Positions 11,886 through 21,309 of a stretch of 64,000 nucleotides of DNA are shown here, in pieces. The first letter of the stretch is position 1. Each line of letters starts with the position of its first letter. Source of the stretch: Sciscionella marina DSM 45152 (GTDB lineage: Bacteria > Actinomycetota > Actinomycetes > Mycobacteriales > Pseudonocardiaceae); NCBI RefSeq assembly GCF_000379465.1, contig NZ_KB905391.1, positions 44,080 through 108,079 on the forward strand, read 5' to 3'. A program made the translations under genes and the position numbers. A model generated the notes under the pieces. That model searched no databases. It had not been told where the DNA came from and was given only the letters and a program-made list of their open reading frames with translations.

Positions 11886-13221
11886 AGAGGTGTTCCAGGC
11901 GCACCGGCATGCCGTCCTTGGGCACCGGGAGCGCGGTGTAATCGATGTCCGGCACATAGTCCGACGGCCCCGACCAGCGGTAGTGACGCAGCAGCTGGTG
12001 CATGACCGCCTTGACCTGCATTCCGGCGAAGTGCATGCCGATGCACTTGTGTACCCCGCCGCCGAAGGGCACCCAGGCGTGCCGGTGCACCTTGTCCTCG
12101 CGGCGATCCTCGGCGAACCGGCCGGGGTCGAAGCGCTCCGGATCCGGCCAGTACTCGCCCATGTGGTGGGTGAACAAGGTGTCCAGGGCCAGCAGCGTGC
12201 CCTTCGGGATGAAATGCCCGAGTATCTCGGTGTCCGCGATCGTCTGCCGCGCCTGCGAGGGCACCGGGGTCACCAGCCGGTTCGCCTCCTTCATGGCCAG
12301 CCCCGCCGAGACGCACTCCTCGAGGTGGTCGTAGCCGAGTGTGTCCTCCCCGATGGCGAAGGCCTCCTCGCGGCAGGCGTCCTGCCACCGCTGATCGGCG
12401 CCCAGGTAGCCGATCATCGTGGCGAGGGTGATCGTGGTCGTGTCGTGTGCGGCCATCAGCAGGAAGATCATGTGGTTCACCACGTCGGCATCGGTGAACC
12501 GGTGCCCGTCCTCGGATTCCGCGTGGCACAGCGAGGTGAACAGATCACGGCCCGAACCCTCGCGGTGCGCGCCGATTCGCTGGTACAGCAAGGATTCGAG
12601 CACCTTGCGTCCTTCGACCCCGCGACGCCATTTGGTCAGCGGCAGCGGATAGCGCACGATCGAGGTCCCGGCCCGTACGGTGTCGGCGAAGGCCCGGTTG
12701 ACCCGCCGCTTCTGGGTGCCGCGTTCGGTGCCGCCCATGAACAGTTCGGTGGCCACATCGAGGGTGAGCGCGCGCACCGCGGGATAGGACCGGAAGTGGG
12801 GGCGTGGCCGCCAGCCGCGGATGCGCTCGGCGATCATCGCGTTCATCGTGTCCAGGTAGCCGCGTAACCGCTCGTTGGTGAACGCCTGCTGCATGATCCG
12901 CCGGTGGTGCAGGTGCTCGCCGAAATCGAGCAGCATCAGCCCGCGGTTGAAGAACGGCCCGATGAAGAACTGCCAGCCGGGCCCGTTGGCGATGGTCTTG
13001 TCCACATTGGACAGGGCTTGGCCGATCGCATCCGGCCCCTGGAGGAGCACGATCTTGCGACCGAGCGCGTTGGACCAGCTGACCGGGCCGTACTGGTCGA
13101 AGCGGCGCCGCGCGGAGCCGAGCCGGTCGGTGGTGAGCAGGAAGCCCGCGTAGGGCCAGCTGCGTGCGCCGGGGACCGGGCGGAGGTCTGTCGTCTTCGG
13201 GGGTGGGGCGAGCACGGTCAT
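11884..13221 (-). CDS. Cytochrome P450
   Basis: Soluble P450 monooxygenase of 445 aa. The I-helix motif AAHDTTT is near residue 260, ExxR appears as EANR near 318, and the heme-binding loop FGGGVHKCIG with its Cys thiolate ligand is near 387. The set is complete, so the enzyme should be active with a ferredoxin and reductase supplied elsewhere. GGAGGG precedes the ATG. It is divergent from a TetR gene across a 24-bp inverted repeat (13241-13264), so it is probably under that regulator's control. The pair sits between inhA and hemH, genes that are adjacent in mycobacteria. The substrate is not evident; its general resemblance is to actinobacterial CYPs of lipid or sterol type. Confidence 0.92.
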   Translation of the reverse strand: MTVLAPPPKTTDLRPVPGARSWPYAGFLLTTDRLGSARRRFDQYGPVSWSNALGRKIVLLQGPDAIGQALSNVDKTIANGPGWQFFIGPFFNRGLMLLDFGEHLHHRRIMQQAFTNERLRGYLDTMNAMIAERIRGWRPRPHFRSYPAVRALTLDVATELFMGGTERGTQKRRVNRAFADTVRAGTSIVRYPLPLTKWRRGVEGRKVLESLLYQRIGAHREGSGRDLFTSLCHAESEDGHRFTDADVVNHMIFLLMAAHDTTTITLATMIGYLGADQRWQDACREEAFAIGEDTLGYDHLEECVSAGLAMKEANRLVTPVPSQARQTIADTEILGHFIPKGTLLALDTLFTHHMGEYWPDPERFDPGRFAEDRREDKVHRHAWVPFGGGVHKCIGMHFAGMQVKAVMHQLLRHYRWSGPSDYVPDIDYTALPVPKDGMPVRLEHL

Positions 13222-13240
13222 CGGGCCCTCCGCAGAAACA

Positions 13241-13264
13241 ATCTGACAGGAACGTATGTCAGAT
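13241..13264. promoter_or_regulatory. TetR operator between P450 and tetR
   Basis: ATCTGACA and TGTCAGAT form perfect 8-bp arms around GGAACGTA. The site lies 19 bp upstream of the P450 start and 49 bp upstream of tetR, the expected place for a local repressor controlling both. Its core GACAGGAACGTATGTC recurs with 14 of 16 bases identical, on the opposite strand, at 45904-45919 before the LLM oxidoreductase. Confidence 0.65.
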
Positions 13265-13313
13265 GCTAGAACGTGTGTGCGGTCGCGTCAACGTTGATGG
13301 CAGGATCGAGTGG

Positions 13314-13919
13314 GTGACCCGCAGCTATCGAGGAGCCTCCGGTGCGGAGCGAACACGGCAGCGCAGGGCGCGGCTCATCGAGGCGGGCTATGAACTGCTC
13401 GGCACCGAAGGGCTGGCCGCGACCACGATGACCGCGGTGTGCGGGCGGGCGCGGCTCACCGAGCGGTACTTCTACGAGAGCTTCGCCAATCTGGACGCGC
13501 TGCTGGTCGCGGTGCTCGACGATGCGGCGGGCACCCTCGAGGAGCGGGTGCGCACGGCGCTGGAGAAGGCGCCCGCCCGGCCGCGGGAGAAGCTGCGCGC
13601 CGCGCTGTACGCCTATGTCGAGCTGACCGAACAGGACCCGCGGATCATCCGCGCCATGCTTGTGGAATCACTCGGCAATCCCGCACTGCGCGCGCGCAGG
13701 CATGAGCACGTGCACCGGTTCGCCGGACTGGTCAGCGCGCACGCGCGACAGCACTACGGGGACGCGCTCGGCGACGCGCGGGCCACGATCGGCTCGCTGT
13801 TGCTCGTCGGCGGGCTCAGCGAGGTCACCATGTCGCTGGCGGCCGGGGAACTGGACACCTCCTGGCCGGAGATCGTGGCGGCGATCGTGGACGAGTTCGA
13901 TGCCCTGGCGAACGGCTGA
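13314..13919 (+). CDS. TetR-family transcriptional regulator
   Basis: Regulator of 201 aa. The N-terminal helix-turn-helix covers about residues 14-60, with LLGTEGLAATTMTAVCGRARLTERYFYESFANLDAL in TetR style; the C-terminal ligand-binding half is helical and diverged. The GTG at 13314 (VTRSYRG) is taken as start because the HTH follows at the usual distance; an upstream open frame to 13164 would run through the operator and into the P450. Divergent arrangement with the P450 makes it the likely repressor of that gene and of itself. It lies 15 bp before hemH and may be cotranscribed with it. Confidence 0.85.
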   Translation: MTRSYRGASGAERTRQRRARLIEAGYELLGTEGLAATTMTAVCGRARLTERYFYESFANLDALLVAVLDDAAGTLEERVRTALEKAPARPREKLRAALYAYVELTEQDPRIIRAMLVESLGNPALRARRHEHVHRFAGLVSAHARQHYGDALGDARATIGSLLLVGGLSEVTMSLAAGELDTSWPEIVAAIVDEFDALANG

Positions 13920-13934
13920 GGAATCGCGCGCGCG

Positions 13935-14996
13935 ATGATAGGGGACGTGTCCGATCCTGACTACACCGAAGGCGCCTATGACGCGCTGCTGTTGCTTTCC
14001 TTCGGCGGCCCGGAGCAACCGGCCGATGTCCGCCCGTTCCTGGAGAACGTGACCCGGGGAAGGGGGGTTCCCCCGGAGCGGCTGGACGAGGTCGAGAAGC
14101 ACTACCAGCACTTCGGCGGGGTTTCCCCGATCAATGCGCTGAACCGGGCGATCATCGAGGATGTGCGCGCCGAACTGTCCGCCGAAGGAATCGGGCTCCC
14201 GGTCTACTTCGGCAACCGGAACTGGTATCCGATGCTCACCGACACCCTGCGCACGATGCGCGCCGACGGGGTGCGCCGGGCACTGGTGTTCACCACGAGC
14301 GCCTACGGCGGCTATTCGGCGTGCAAGCAGTACCACGAGGACATCCTCGCCGCGCGCGCGGACCTCGGGGAGGACGCCCCGGATCTGGTGAAGCTGCGTC
14401 AGTTCTTCGACCACCCGCTGTTCATCGAGGCCGGTGCGGACGCGGTCACCGCGGCGCTGGCGAAGCTCGGCGAACCGGGTCGCCTGGTGTTCACCGCGCA
14501 CTCCATCCCGACCGCGGCGGACGAACGCGCCGGGACCGAGGCCGAGGGCGGCAAGCTGTACTCGCGGCAGGTGTACGAGGCGGCCCGGCTGGTCGCCGAG
14601 CGTGCCGGTGTCGCCGAGTTCGACGTGGTCTGGCAGTCCCGCTCCGGCCCGCCGCACATCCCGTGGCTCGAGCCGGACATCGTGGACCACCTGGATACCT
14701 TGCACGCCAAGGGAATCGGTGCGGTCGTGGTGCACCCGGTCGGCTTCGTCTCCGACCACCTCGAGGTCGTCTGGGATCTGGACAACGAAGCCGCCGAGCG
14801 TGCGGCCGAACACGGTATGCGGTTCGCCAGGGTGGCCACCCCGGGCACCGATCCCCGGTTCGCGAAGCTGATCGTGGAACTCGTACAGGAACACCGGATC
14901 GGGGCCCCGGCACGCAAACTGTCCGCGTTCCCGCTCGCCGGCTGCACGGCCAACGGCGCCCCGTGCGCACCCGGCTGCTGCGCCAGCACGTCCTGA
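13935..14996 (+). CDS. hemH: Ferrochelatase (coproporphyrin ferrochelatase type)
   Basis: Inserts ferrous iron into the porphyrin; in actinobacteria the substrate is coproporphyrin III, giving coproheme (CpfC). The protein has 353 aa. The catalytic His lies in [11 protein letters not shown] near residue 190, with the acidic [11 protein letters not shown] helix near 276. Cysteines in ACKQYHED (mid-protein) and the C-terminal [13 protein letters not shown] match the [2Fe-2S] cluster described for M. tuberculosis ferrochelatase. Start ATG 13935, with GTG 13947 as an alternative giving a protein 4 residues shorter. Normally follows inhA directly; here it follows the tetR gene. Confidence 0.93.
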   Translation: MIGDVSDPDYTEGAYDALLLLSFGGPEQPADVRPFLENVTRGRGVPPERLDEVEKHYQHFGGVSPINALNRAIIEDVRAELSAEGIGLPVYFGNRNWYPMLTDTLRTMRADGVRRALVFTTSAYGGYSACKQYHEDILAARADLGEDAPDLVKLRQFFDHPLFIEAGADAVTAALAKLGEPGRLVFTAHSIPTAADERAGTEAEGGKLYSRQVYEAARLVAERAGVAEFDVVWQSRSGPPHIPWLEPDIVDHLDTLHAKGIGAVVVHPVGFVSDHLEVVWDLDNEAAERAAEHGMRFARVATPGTDPRFAKLIVELVQEHRIGAPARKLSAFPLAGCTANGAPCAPGCCASTS

Positions 14997-15113
14997 ATAT
15001 TCCCGGCCCCATCGGCTTTCCGGAGTATGGGCGGATTTCTCCGTAGGGGGAACAAGCCGCTCCCGGCATTGGTTGCCTCCGTTGTTCAGTCAGTGAATTT
15101 CGAGGGGAAATCG

Positions 15114-16340
15114 ATGCATCGCGGTGTGTACGTGCTCGCGCTGAGCGTGTTCGCGCTCGGCACGACCGAGTTCATGATTTCCGGTCTGTTACCGGGAATG
15201 GCGCGCGACCTCGGGGTATCGGTGTCCGCGGTCGGCGGGCTGATCGCGGCCTTCGCGATCGGCATGGTGATCGGTGCCCCGGTGATGGCGGCACTGACGC
15301 TGCGCTGGCCGCGCAAGGCGACGCTGCTCGGCGCGCTGGCCGTGTTCGTGCTCGGCCATGTGGTCGCCGGGTTCGCTGCGGACTACGCGACACTCGTGGT
15401 GGCGCGAGTGGTCACGGCGGTGGCGACCGGGGCATTCTGGGCGGTCGGCGGCACGGTGGTGGTCCGGCTCGCCGGTCCGGGTAAACGCGCCCGTGGCCTG
15501 GCGGTCTTCGTCGGGGGTCTGACCGTCGCCAATGTGCTCGGCGTCCCGCTCGGCACGGTGATCGGGGAGGGCGGCGGCTGGCGCGGCGCCTTCTTCGCCG
15601 TGGCCGGTGCCGCGCTGCTGGCCATGCTCGGCGTGCTCGCGCTGGTGCCGAGGCTGCAGACGAGCAGTGGAGTAGCCCAGTCGAATCTGCGCACCGAACT
15701 GCGGGTGTTCCGCCAGCCACGGGCCTGGGTCGCACTCGGCACGATCGGCCTGACCGGTGCCGCGATCTTCGGCACCTTCTCCTACCTGTCGCCGTTCCTG
15801 GTCGGCGTCAGCGGATTCACCGAGGGCATCGTGCCGTTGCTGCTCGCGGTGTTCGGCGTCGGTGCGGTGATCGGGCTGCAAGTGGCCGGCCGGTTCGCGG
15901 ACAGCCACCCGTTCGCGAGCCTTTTCCTCCCGCTCGGCGCGCTGGCGCTGGTGCTCGCGGCGCTCGGCCTGTTCGGGGAGAACAAGGTGCTCGCGATCGT
16001 CGCGGTCGGGCTGCTCGGACTCGCCGGTTTCGGCGCGAACCCGGCATTGCTCGGCCGGATGTTCAGCCTCGCAGGGGAAGCGCCGACCCTGGCGAACTCC
16101 ATGAACGTGTCCGCGTTCAATATCGGCAACACGATCGGCCCGCTCGTCGGTGGGGCGGTGATCGACGCGGGGCTGGGGTATCTGGCGGTCCCGGTGGTGG
16201 GTGCGGGCATCGTGGCGCTCGCACTGCTCGCCGGGCTCGGTTCGCTGCTGCTGGACCGCCGGATCGGTGCACCGGAACCACAGCGGGTGGCAGACCAGCA
16301 GAGCGAGGATGCCGAGGTACCCGCGGTCTGCGTCAGTTAG
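15114..16340 (+). CDS. MFS transporter (DHA1, AraJ/Cml-like)
   Basis: Inner-membrane exporter of 408 aa with 12 predicted helices. The first helix carries ALGTTEFMISGLLPGMA, a signature of the DHA1 branch that includes AraJ and chloramphenicol-resistance-type exporters. The ATG at 15114 has GAGGGGAAA upstream and begins right at the first membrane helix; longer in-frame starts add a non-hydrophobic leader. Follows hemH on the same strand after 117 bp. Substrate unknown; sugar or drug efflux is typical of the branch. Confidence 0.9.
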   Translation: MHRGVYVLALSVFALGTTEFMISGLLPGMARDLGVSVSAVGGLIAAFAIGMVIGAPVMAALTLRWPRKATLLGALAVFVLGHVVAGFAADYATLVVARVVTAVATGAFWAVGGTVVVRLAGPGKRARGLAVFVGGLTVANVLGVPLGTVIGEGGGWRGAFFAVAGAALLAMLGVLALVPRLQTSSGVAQSNLRTELRVFRQPRAWVALGTIGLTGAAIFGTFSYLSPFLVGVSGFTEGIVPLLLAVFGVGAVIGLQVAGRFADSHPFASLFLPLGALALVLAALGLFGENKVLAIVAVGLLGLAGFGANPALLGRMFSLAGEAPTLANSMNVSAFNIGNTIGPLVGGAVIDAGLGYLAVPVVGAGIVALALLAGLGSLLLDRRIGAPEPQRVADQQSEDAEVPAVCVS

Positions 16341-17154
16341 ACGAGCTCGGCTCGGTCTGTTCGGCGGGCTCGGCCTGCTCGGAGAGCGCTCGGACCGCTT
16401 CGTCCACCGCGGCGCAGCGGGCCGAGCGCACCGCACTGATCAATGGCTGGAGCACCTGTTCGCGGGCCTGTGCGGTACGCGCGGACAGGGCGCTGCCCGG
16501 CTGATCACCGCTGGCCACCCAGAGGATCGCGTCGAGCTCGGCGGCGCGGGCCAGCACCCGTACCGCGCGGCCCGGCATCCCGTCCGGCCACGGCACCTCG
16601 GGATTGCGCGCCACGTGCTCGGCGATCTCCTCGCGCACATTGGGCCGGGCCTTGGCGACGCCGAGCTCGATCAGCGCGGTCGCCGCGGCCCGCATGGAGC
16701 CGGAGAGGTCGTGCTCGGCCTGGGAGAGCGGGGTGTGCTCGCGCCCGGTCAGCTGGGGAAGCGTATAGACGGTCCACTGGACCTCGTCCTGACTGACCTT
16801 GTTCGGCACGATGCCCAGGCCCGCCGAGGCGAGCAGAACCGCCTCGCCCGCGCGCATCGCGTCCTCGGCGAAGGAGGATTTCCCGCCGAGACCGCGCACA
16901 TCCCCGGGGATCGGCAACACGATGCCCGCGTCCGCCAGATCGGCATTGCGCAGCGCCGCCAGCAACAGCGCAGGCGCCGCAGGCGGTTCACCGCTTCCCG
17001 GAAGATCCAGCGCCGCCGCGGTGCGCGGATCGGCGGCACGCACCCGGTGCACATCCGCCCACACCTGCAAGGCGTCCAATACGTCGTCCGAAGCGGCGCG
17101 ACCATAGCGCCACGCCGCCGCCCACACCACCAGTGTCGCGCTCACACTCGCCAC
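16333..17154 (-). CDS. Hypothetical protein with N-terminal hydrophobic helix
   Basis: Protein of 273 aa. A short hydrophobic start (about residues 4-14, SATLVVWAAAW) is followed by a helical, Ala-rich soluble region with LPIPGDVRGLGG near 112 and a Glu-rich tail. GTG 17154 is chosen, with GTG 17145 an alternative; the open frame continues upstream but would overlap the next gene in another frame. The 3' end overlaps the MFS stop by 8 bp, convergent. Its place just beyond hemH resembles the uncharacterised Rv1486c of M. tuberculosis, but that is a positional comparison only. Function unknown. Confidence 0.7.
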   Translation of the reverse strand: MASVSATLVVWAAAWRYGRAASDDVLDALQVWADVHRVRAADPRTAAALDLPGSGEPPAAPALLLAALRNADLADAGIVLPIPGDVRGLGGKSSFAEDAMRAGEAVLLASAGLGIVPNKVSQDEVQWTVYTLPQLTGREHTPLSQAEHDLSGSMRAAATALIELGVAKARPNVREEIAEHVARNPEVPWPDGMPGRAVRVLARAAELDAILWVASGDQPGSALSARTAQAREQVLQPLISAVRSARCAAVDEAVRALSEQAEPAEQTEPSSSN

Positions 17155-17188
17155 ACATCCGATGCTACGCAGGCGATTCCGGGTGCCG

Positions 17189-17680
17189 TCAGCGGGGTCG
17201 GTTGCCGGGCGCGCCGACCTTGGCGTGCAACAACTTCGTGAACTCCGCCGCCTGTCCGGGATCGGTGAACGCACGCCGCGGGATCGGGTAACCGCCCGAG
17301 GATCCGGTGCGCAGCACGATCGTGCGCCCGGTGTCCGACCAGCCGCTGATCCGGTCCCAGGCGAGTTCGCTGTGCGCATGCGCGGCCACGTCGAGCTTCA
17401 CCCTGGACTGGTCCGCGCTCGCGCTGATCTCTTTGCCCGCCAAGGGATAGTGCCGCTCGGAAAGCACCGCCTGCCAGTAGGGCACCGCGAGCACGAGCGC
17501 GCCGAGTACGAGGCCGAGAACGCCGGCCAGCCACTGCCCGAGCACGAGCAGGACCATGCCTGCCACCGCGAGCGCGGCCGCGAACAGCGGTGCGAACCGG
17601 ATCAGTGGCATCGAGGTGCGCAGCAGGTCGAGATGGTCGGCGCGGCGCAGGGTCCAGCTGAACCGGATGGGGGTGCTCAT
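17189..17680 (-). CDS. YcxB-like membrane protein
   Basis: Protein of 163 aa with two membrane helices (about 26-46 and 50-70) and a C-terminal cytoplasmic domain resembling YcxB/PH-like folds, with LAWDRISGWSDTGRTIVL as the core strand region. The small size and topology fit this family of uncharacterised proteins. The start ATG is preceded by a GATAAT box 8 nt upstream, suggesting a leaderless transcript. It precedes the hypothetical gene at 16333-17154 by 34 bp on the same strand and is divergent from the AAA+ gene. Confidence 0.75.
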   Translation of the reverse strand: MSTPIRFSWTLRRADHLDLLRTSMPLIRFAPLFAAALAVAGMVLLVLGQWLAGVLGLVLGALVLAVPYWQAVLSERHYPLAGKEISASADQSRVKLDVAAHAHSELAWDRISGWSDTGRTIVLRTGSSGGYPIPRRAFTDPGQAAEFTKLLHAKVGAPGNRPR

Positions 17681-17784
17681 GGTGCGGCATTATCGCAGGC
17701 CCGGGGTGAGCTGGAGTTGCTCCACCTCGCAAGATCCCGTTCGGCGACGTAGCGTCGGAACCGGAGCGAGTGAAGGAGTCGACC

Positions 17785-19203
17785 GTGACGCAGTCAACCA
17801 CGCCGCAATCACCGATGCCCCAGCCGACGACGCTGGGCGCGCTCCGGGAATCCGGCAGGTATCCACCGCGCCCGGTGAAGACCGAATTGCGCGAGAACCT
17901 GCTCGCCGCACTGCGCGCGGGAGACAATCCGTGGCAGGGCATCGTGGGGTTCGACCGGACGGTGCTTCCCGCACTGGAACGGGCCCTGCTCGCCGGGCAC
18001 GACGTGGTGCTGCTCGGCGAACGCGGTCAGGGCAAGACCCGGCTGCTGCGCACCCTTTCCGTGCTGCTCGACGAATGGGCCCCGGTGATCGCGGGCGCCC
18101 AACTCGGTGAGCACCCCATGGAGCCGATCACCCCGGAATCCCTGCGGCGCGCGGCCGAACTCGGCGACGAGCTGCCGGTGACCTGGGTGCACCGGTCCCA
18201 GCGGTACACCGAGAAGCTGGCCACCCCGGACACCAGCGTCGGCGACCTGGTCGGCGATGTGGACCCGGTCAAGGTGGCCGAGGGACGCAGCCTCGGTGAC
18301 CCGGAGACGATCCACTTCGGCCTCGTGCCCCGCGCACACCGCGGGATCGTCGGCATCAACGAACTGCCCGATCTGGCCGAACGCATCCAGGTCGCCCTGC
18401 TCAACGTGATGGAGGAACGCGACATCCAGGTGCGCGGCTACACGCTGCGGCTGCCCCTGGATGTGCTGCTGGTGGCGACCGCGAACCCGGAGGACTACAC
18501 CAACCGGGGCCGGATCATCACCCCGCTCAAGGACCGGTTCGGCGCGGAGATCCGTACCCACTACCCGCTTTCGGTCGCCGCCGAGGCCGCGGTGGTGCGC
18601 CAGGAGGCCGAGCTCGGCGCGGAACTCGGCGAGCCGCTGATCGAGGTGCTCGCCCGGTATGTGCGCCTGCTGCGCGAATCCGGTGCGGTGGACCAGCGTT
18701 CCGGGGTGTCCGCCCGGTTCGCCGTGGCCGCCGCCGAGACCGTCGCCGCCGCGGCGCTGCGCCGTGCGACGCTCATCGGTGAGCCGAATCCGGTGGCGCG
18801 CCCGGTCGATCTGGAGGCGTTGCCCGAGGTACTGCGCGGCAAGGTGGAGTTCGAGACCGGGGAACAGGGGCGCGAACTCGAGCATCTGCGCCACCTGCTG
18901 CGCAGGGCATTCGCCGAGACGGCACGGGAATGGCTCGGCGGGATCGATATGAACCCGCTTGTCGAGTCCATTGTGGATGGCCGGGTGGTGACCACGGGGG
19001 AGCGGGTGCCCGCGCGGGAGATCCTGCACGCCTTGCCGGAACTGCCGGTGTGCCACGACATCGTGGAGCGGCTGACCGAACCCGGGGTGGAACGGGAACC
19101 GGCTCGGATCGCCGCCGCGATCGAGTTCGCCCTCGAATCCCTGTATCTGGCCCGCCGCCTCGCCAAGGACGCGGACGAATCCGAGACGGTGTACGGGCCA
19201 TGA
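17785..19203 (+). CDS. AAA+ ATPase, magnesium-chelatase subunit I-like
   Basis: Protein of 472 aa related to ChlI/BchI and MoxR ATPases. Walker A LLGERGQGKT is near residue 76, GLVPRAHRGIVGINELPDL near 182 serves as Walker B, and VATANPEDYTNRGR near 230 is the sensor region. Paired with the VWA gene at 19298 it recreates the ATPase/VWA partnership seen in Mg-chelatase-like and CoxD/E systems; the pair resembles Rv0958/Rv0959 of M. tuberculosis. GTG 17785 is preferred to GTG 17770 because AAGGAG lies 6 nt before it. There are no chlorophyll genes nearby, so metallation or protein remodelling is more likely than Mg chelation. Confidence 0.9.
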   Translation: MTQSTTPQSPMPQPTTLGALRESGRYPPRPVKTELRENLLAALRAGDNPWQGIVGFDRTVLPALERALLAGHDVVLLGERGQGKTRLLRTLSVLLDEWAPVIAGAQLGEHPMEPITPESLRRAAELGDELPVTWVHRSQRYTEKLATPDTSVGDLVGDVDPVKVAEGRSLGDPETIHFGLVPRAHRGIVGINELPDLAERIQVALLNVMEERDIQVRGYTLRLPLDVLLVATANPEDYTNRGRIITPLKDRFGAEIRTHYPLSVAAEAAVVRQEAELGAELGEPLIEVLARYVRLLRESGAVDQRSGVSARFAVAAAETVAAAALRRATLIGEPNPVARPVDLEALPEVLRGKVEFETGEQGRELEHLRHLLRRAFAETAREWLGGIDMNPLVESIVDGRVVTTGERVPAREILHALPELPVCHDIVERLTEPGVEREPARIAAAIEFALESLYLARRLAKDADESETVYGP

Positions 19204-19297
19204 CTGTGCTGTCCCTATCGGAGCTGCCCCGATCGGACTTCCGCTGTGCCCCTCGGACCGCGGGCGGCCCTGCGACGCTCACGAAAGGTCCGCTCTC

Positions 19298-21244
19298 ATG
19301 ACCGGTACTTGGCGCTACGGTCGCTGGCACGAGGGGCCCGATCCGCTCGCGCCGCCACTGGGCCTGCGGGAGGCGCTGGACGAGCTCGGCAGGGACGTGA
19401 TGGACGGTGCCTCACCCCGTTCCGCGCTCGAGGAACTGCTCCGCAGGGGAACGCCGGGCACCACCGGGCTGGACGAGCTGACCAGGCAGCTGTGGCAGCG
19501 GCGCGCGAAACTGCAGCGGGAGAACAACCTGGACGGCACCCTGAACGAGGTCCGGGAATTGCTCGAGCGTGCCCTGGACGCCGAACGCCGCGCACTGTTC
19601 CCCGATCCGAGCGATGACGCGCGCTTCGCCGAGGCGCGGCTGGATGCGCTGCCCAGTTCCACCGCGGGGGCGGTGAACGAACTCGCCGAATACCCCTGGC
19701 GTTCCGAACAGGCACGCGAGGACTATCAGCGGATCCGGGACCTGCTCGGGGAACAGCTCATGCAGTCCCGGTTCGAGGGTATGAAGGACGCGCTCGGGCA
19801 GGTCGGCAAGGCCGATGTGGACGCCATGGCCGGGATGCTCGAGGACCTCAACGAATTGCTCGCCGCGCACGCGCGGGGCGAGGACACGAGCGAGCGGTTC
19901 GCCGAGTTCATGGCCAAGCACGGCCAGTACTTCCCGGAGAACCCGGAGAACACCGAGGAGCTGGTGGACGCACTGGCCGCCCGTTCGGCCGCCGTGCAGC
20001 GGATGATGAACTCGATGTCGGCCGAACAGCGCGCGGAGCTCGCCGACCTGTCGGCGCAGGCCTTCGGTGATTCGCGGATCGGCCAGGGACTGTCCACGAT
20101 GGATGGTCTGCTACGGACACTGCGGCCGGGTGAGGACTGGGATTCCGCGGCCCGGATGCGCGGGGACAATCCACTCGGGCTCGCCGAGGGGGCGCAGGCG
20201 ATGCAGGAGCTCGGCCAGCTCGACGCGCTCGCCGAACAGCTCTCCCAGTCGTATCCGGGCGCCCGGCTGGAGGACATCGACCTGGAGGCGCTGGCCGCCC
20301 AGCTCGGCGAGGAGGCCGCGGTGAGCGCGCGCAGGCTGGCCGAACTGGAACGCGAACTGCACCGTGGTGGCCTGTTCGAGCGGGCCGAGGACGGAACGCT
20401 CCGGTTGTCGCCCAAAGCATTGCGCAGGCTCGGTGCGGTGGCGCTGCGCGATGTGCTCGGTTCGCTGCGGGCCGGCCGCGGTGAGCGGGACACCACGAGG
20501 GCGGGCGCGGCCGGGGAACCGACCGGATCGAGCCGGCCGTGGCGGTTCGGGGACACCGAGTCCTGGGACGTGGCACGCACCGTGCGCAATGCGGTGCTGC
20601 GGTCCGCGGAGACCGGGGCTTCCGGAGTACGCCTGGATGTGCGCGATGTCGAGGTGATCGAGACCGAGAAACGCGAGCGGGCCGCAGTCGCCCTGTGCGT
20701 GGACACCTCCTGGTCCATGGTCGCCGAGGGACGCTGGCTGCCGATGAAGCGGACCGCCCTCGCGCTGCACCAGCTCATCACCACCCGGTACCGCACCGAC
20801 GAACTCGCGCTGATCGGCTTCGGCAGGCACGCGAACACCCTGGAGCTCGGTGAGCTGGTCGCGCTCGAGGGCACCTGGGAACAGGGCACCAACCTGCACC
20901 ACGCCCTGTTGCTCGCCGGAAGGCACTTCCAGCGCAATCCGGACGCGAATCCGGTGCTGCTGGTGGTCACCGACGGCGAGCCGACCGCGCACCTCGAACC
21001 CGACGGTGCCGCGGAGTTCAGCTATCCGCCGGATCCGCGCACCCTCGCGCTTACCGTGTCCGAAGTGGACAGTCTGGCCAGGCTCGGGACGAGCACCTCG
21101 ATCTTCCGGCTCGGCGAGGATCCGCGGCTGACCGAGTTCGTGGACCTGCTCGCCCGCCGCGCGAACGGCCGGGTGGTCGCGCCCGATCTGGACGGGCTCG
21201 GTGCCGCCGTGGTCGCCGACTATCTCCGCGGCCGCCGCACCTGA
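19298..21244 (+). CDS. VWA-domain protein (CoxE/ChlD-like), partner of upstream ATPase
   Basis: Protein of 648 aa. The first 400 residues are helical and charged, rich in Leu/Glu/Arg, with no motif I can name. The C-terminal VWA domain has an intact MIDAS: DTSWSM near residue 468 and TDGEP near 553. It has no membrane segment, so it is cytoplasmic, unlike the VWA protein at 9253. A 94-bp gap separates it from its ATPase, and GAAAGG precedes the ATG. Such VWA proteins recruit the ATPase to a target; the target here is unknown. Confidence 0.88.
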   Translation: MTGTWRYGRWHEGPDPLAPPLGLREALDELGRDVMDGASPRSALEELLRRGTPGTTGLDELTRQLWQRRAKLQRENNLDGTLNEVRELLERALDAERRALFPDPSDDARFAEARLDALPSSTAGAVNELAEYPWRSEQAREDYQRIRDLLGEQLMQSRFEGMKDALGQVGKADVDAMAGMLEDLNELLAAHARGEDTSERFAEFMAKHGQYFPENPENTEELVDALAARSAAVQRMMNSMSAEQRAELADLSAQAFGDSRIGQGLSTMDGLLRTLRPGEDWDSAARMRGDNPLGLAEGAQAMQELGQLDALAEQLSQSYPGARLEDIDLEALAAQLGEEAAVSARRLAELERELHRGGLFERAEDGTLRLSPKALRRLGAVALRDVLGSLRAGRGERDTTRAGAAGEPTGSSRPWRFGDTESWDVARTVRNAVLRSAETGASGVRLDVRDVEVIETEKRERAAVALCVDTSWSMVAEGRWLPMKRTALALHQLITTRYRTDELALIGFGRHANTLELGELVALEGTWEQGTNLHHALLLAGRHFQRNPDANPVLLVVTDGEPTAHLEPDGAAEFSYPPDPRTLALTVSEVDSLARLGTSTSIFRLGEDPRLTEFVDLLARRANGRVVAPDLDGLGAAVVADYLRGRRT

Positions 21245-21309
21245 TCCGGCGGGTTTCACGCCGTGGACGGGCCGGTCCGTGGCCGGGAGCAACGGTTATC
21301 GTCGATGTC

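Noticed and set aside
13164..13313. N-terminal extension of the TetR gene to 13164
   Set aside because: It would run through the operator and the start of the divergent P450 gene and adds a low-complexity leader.
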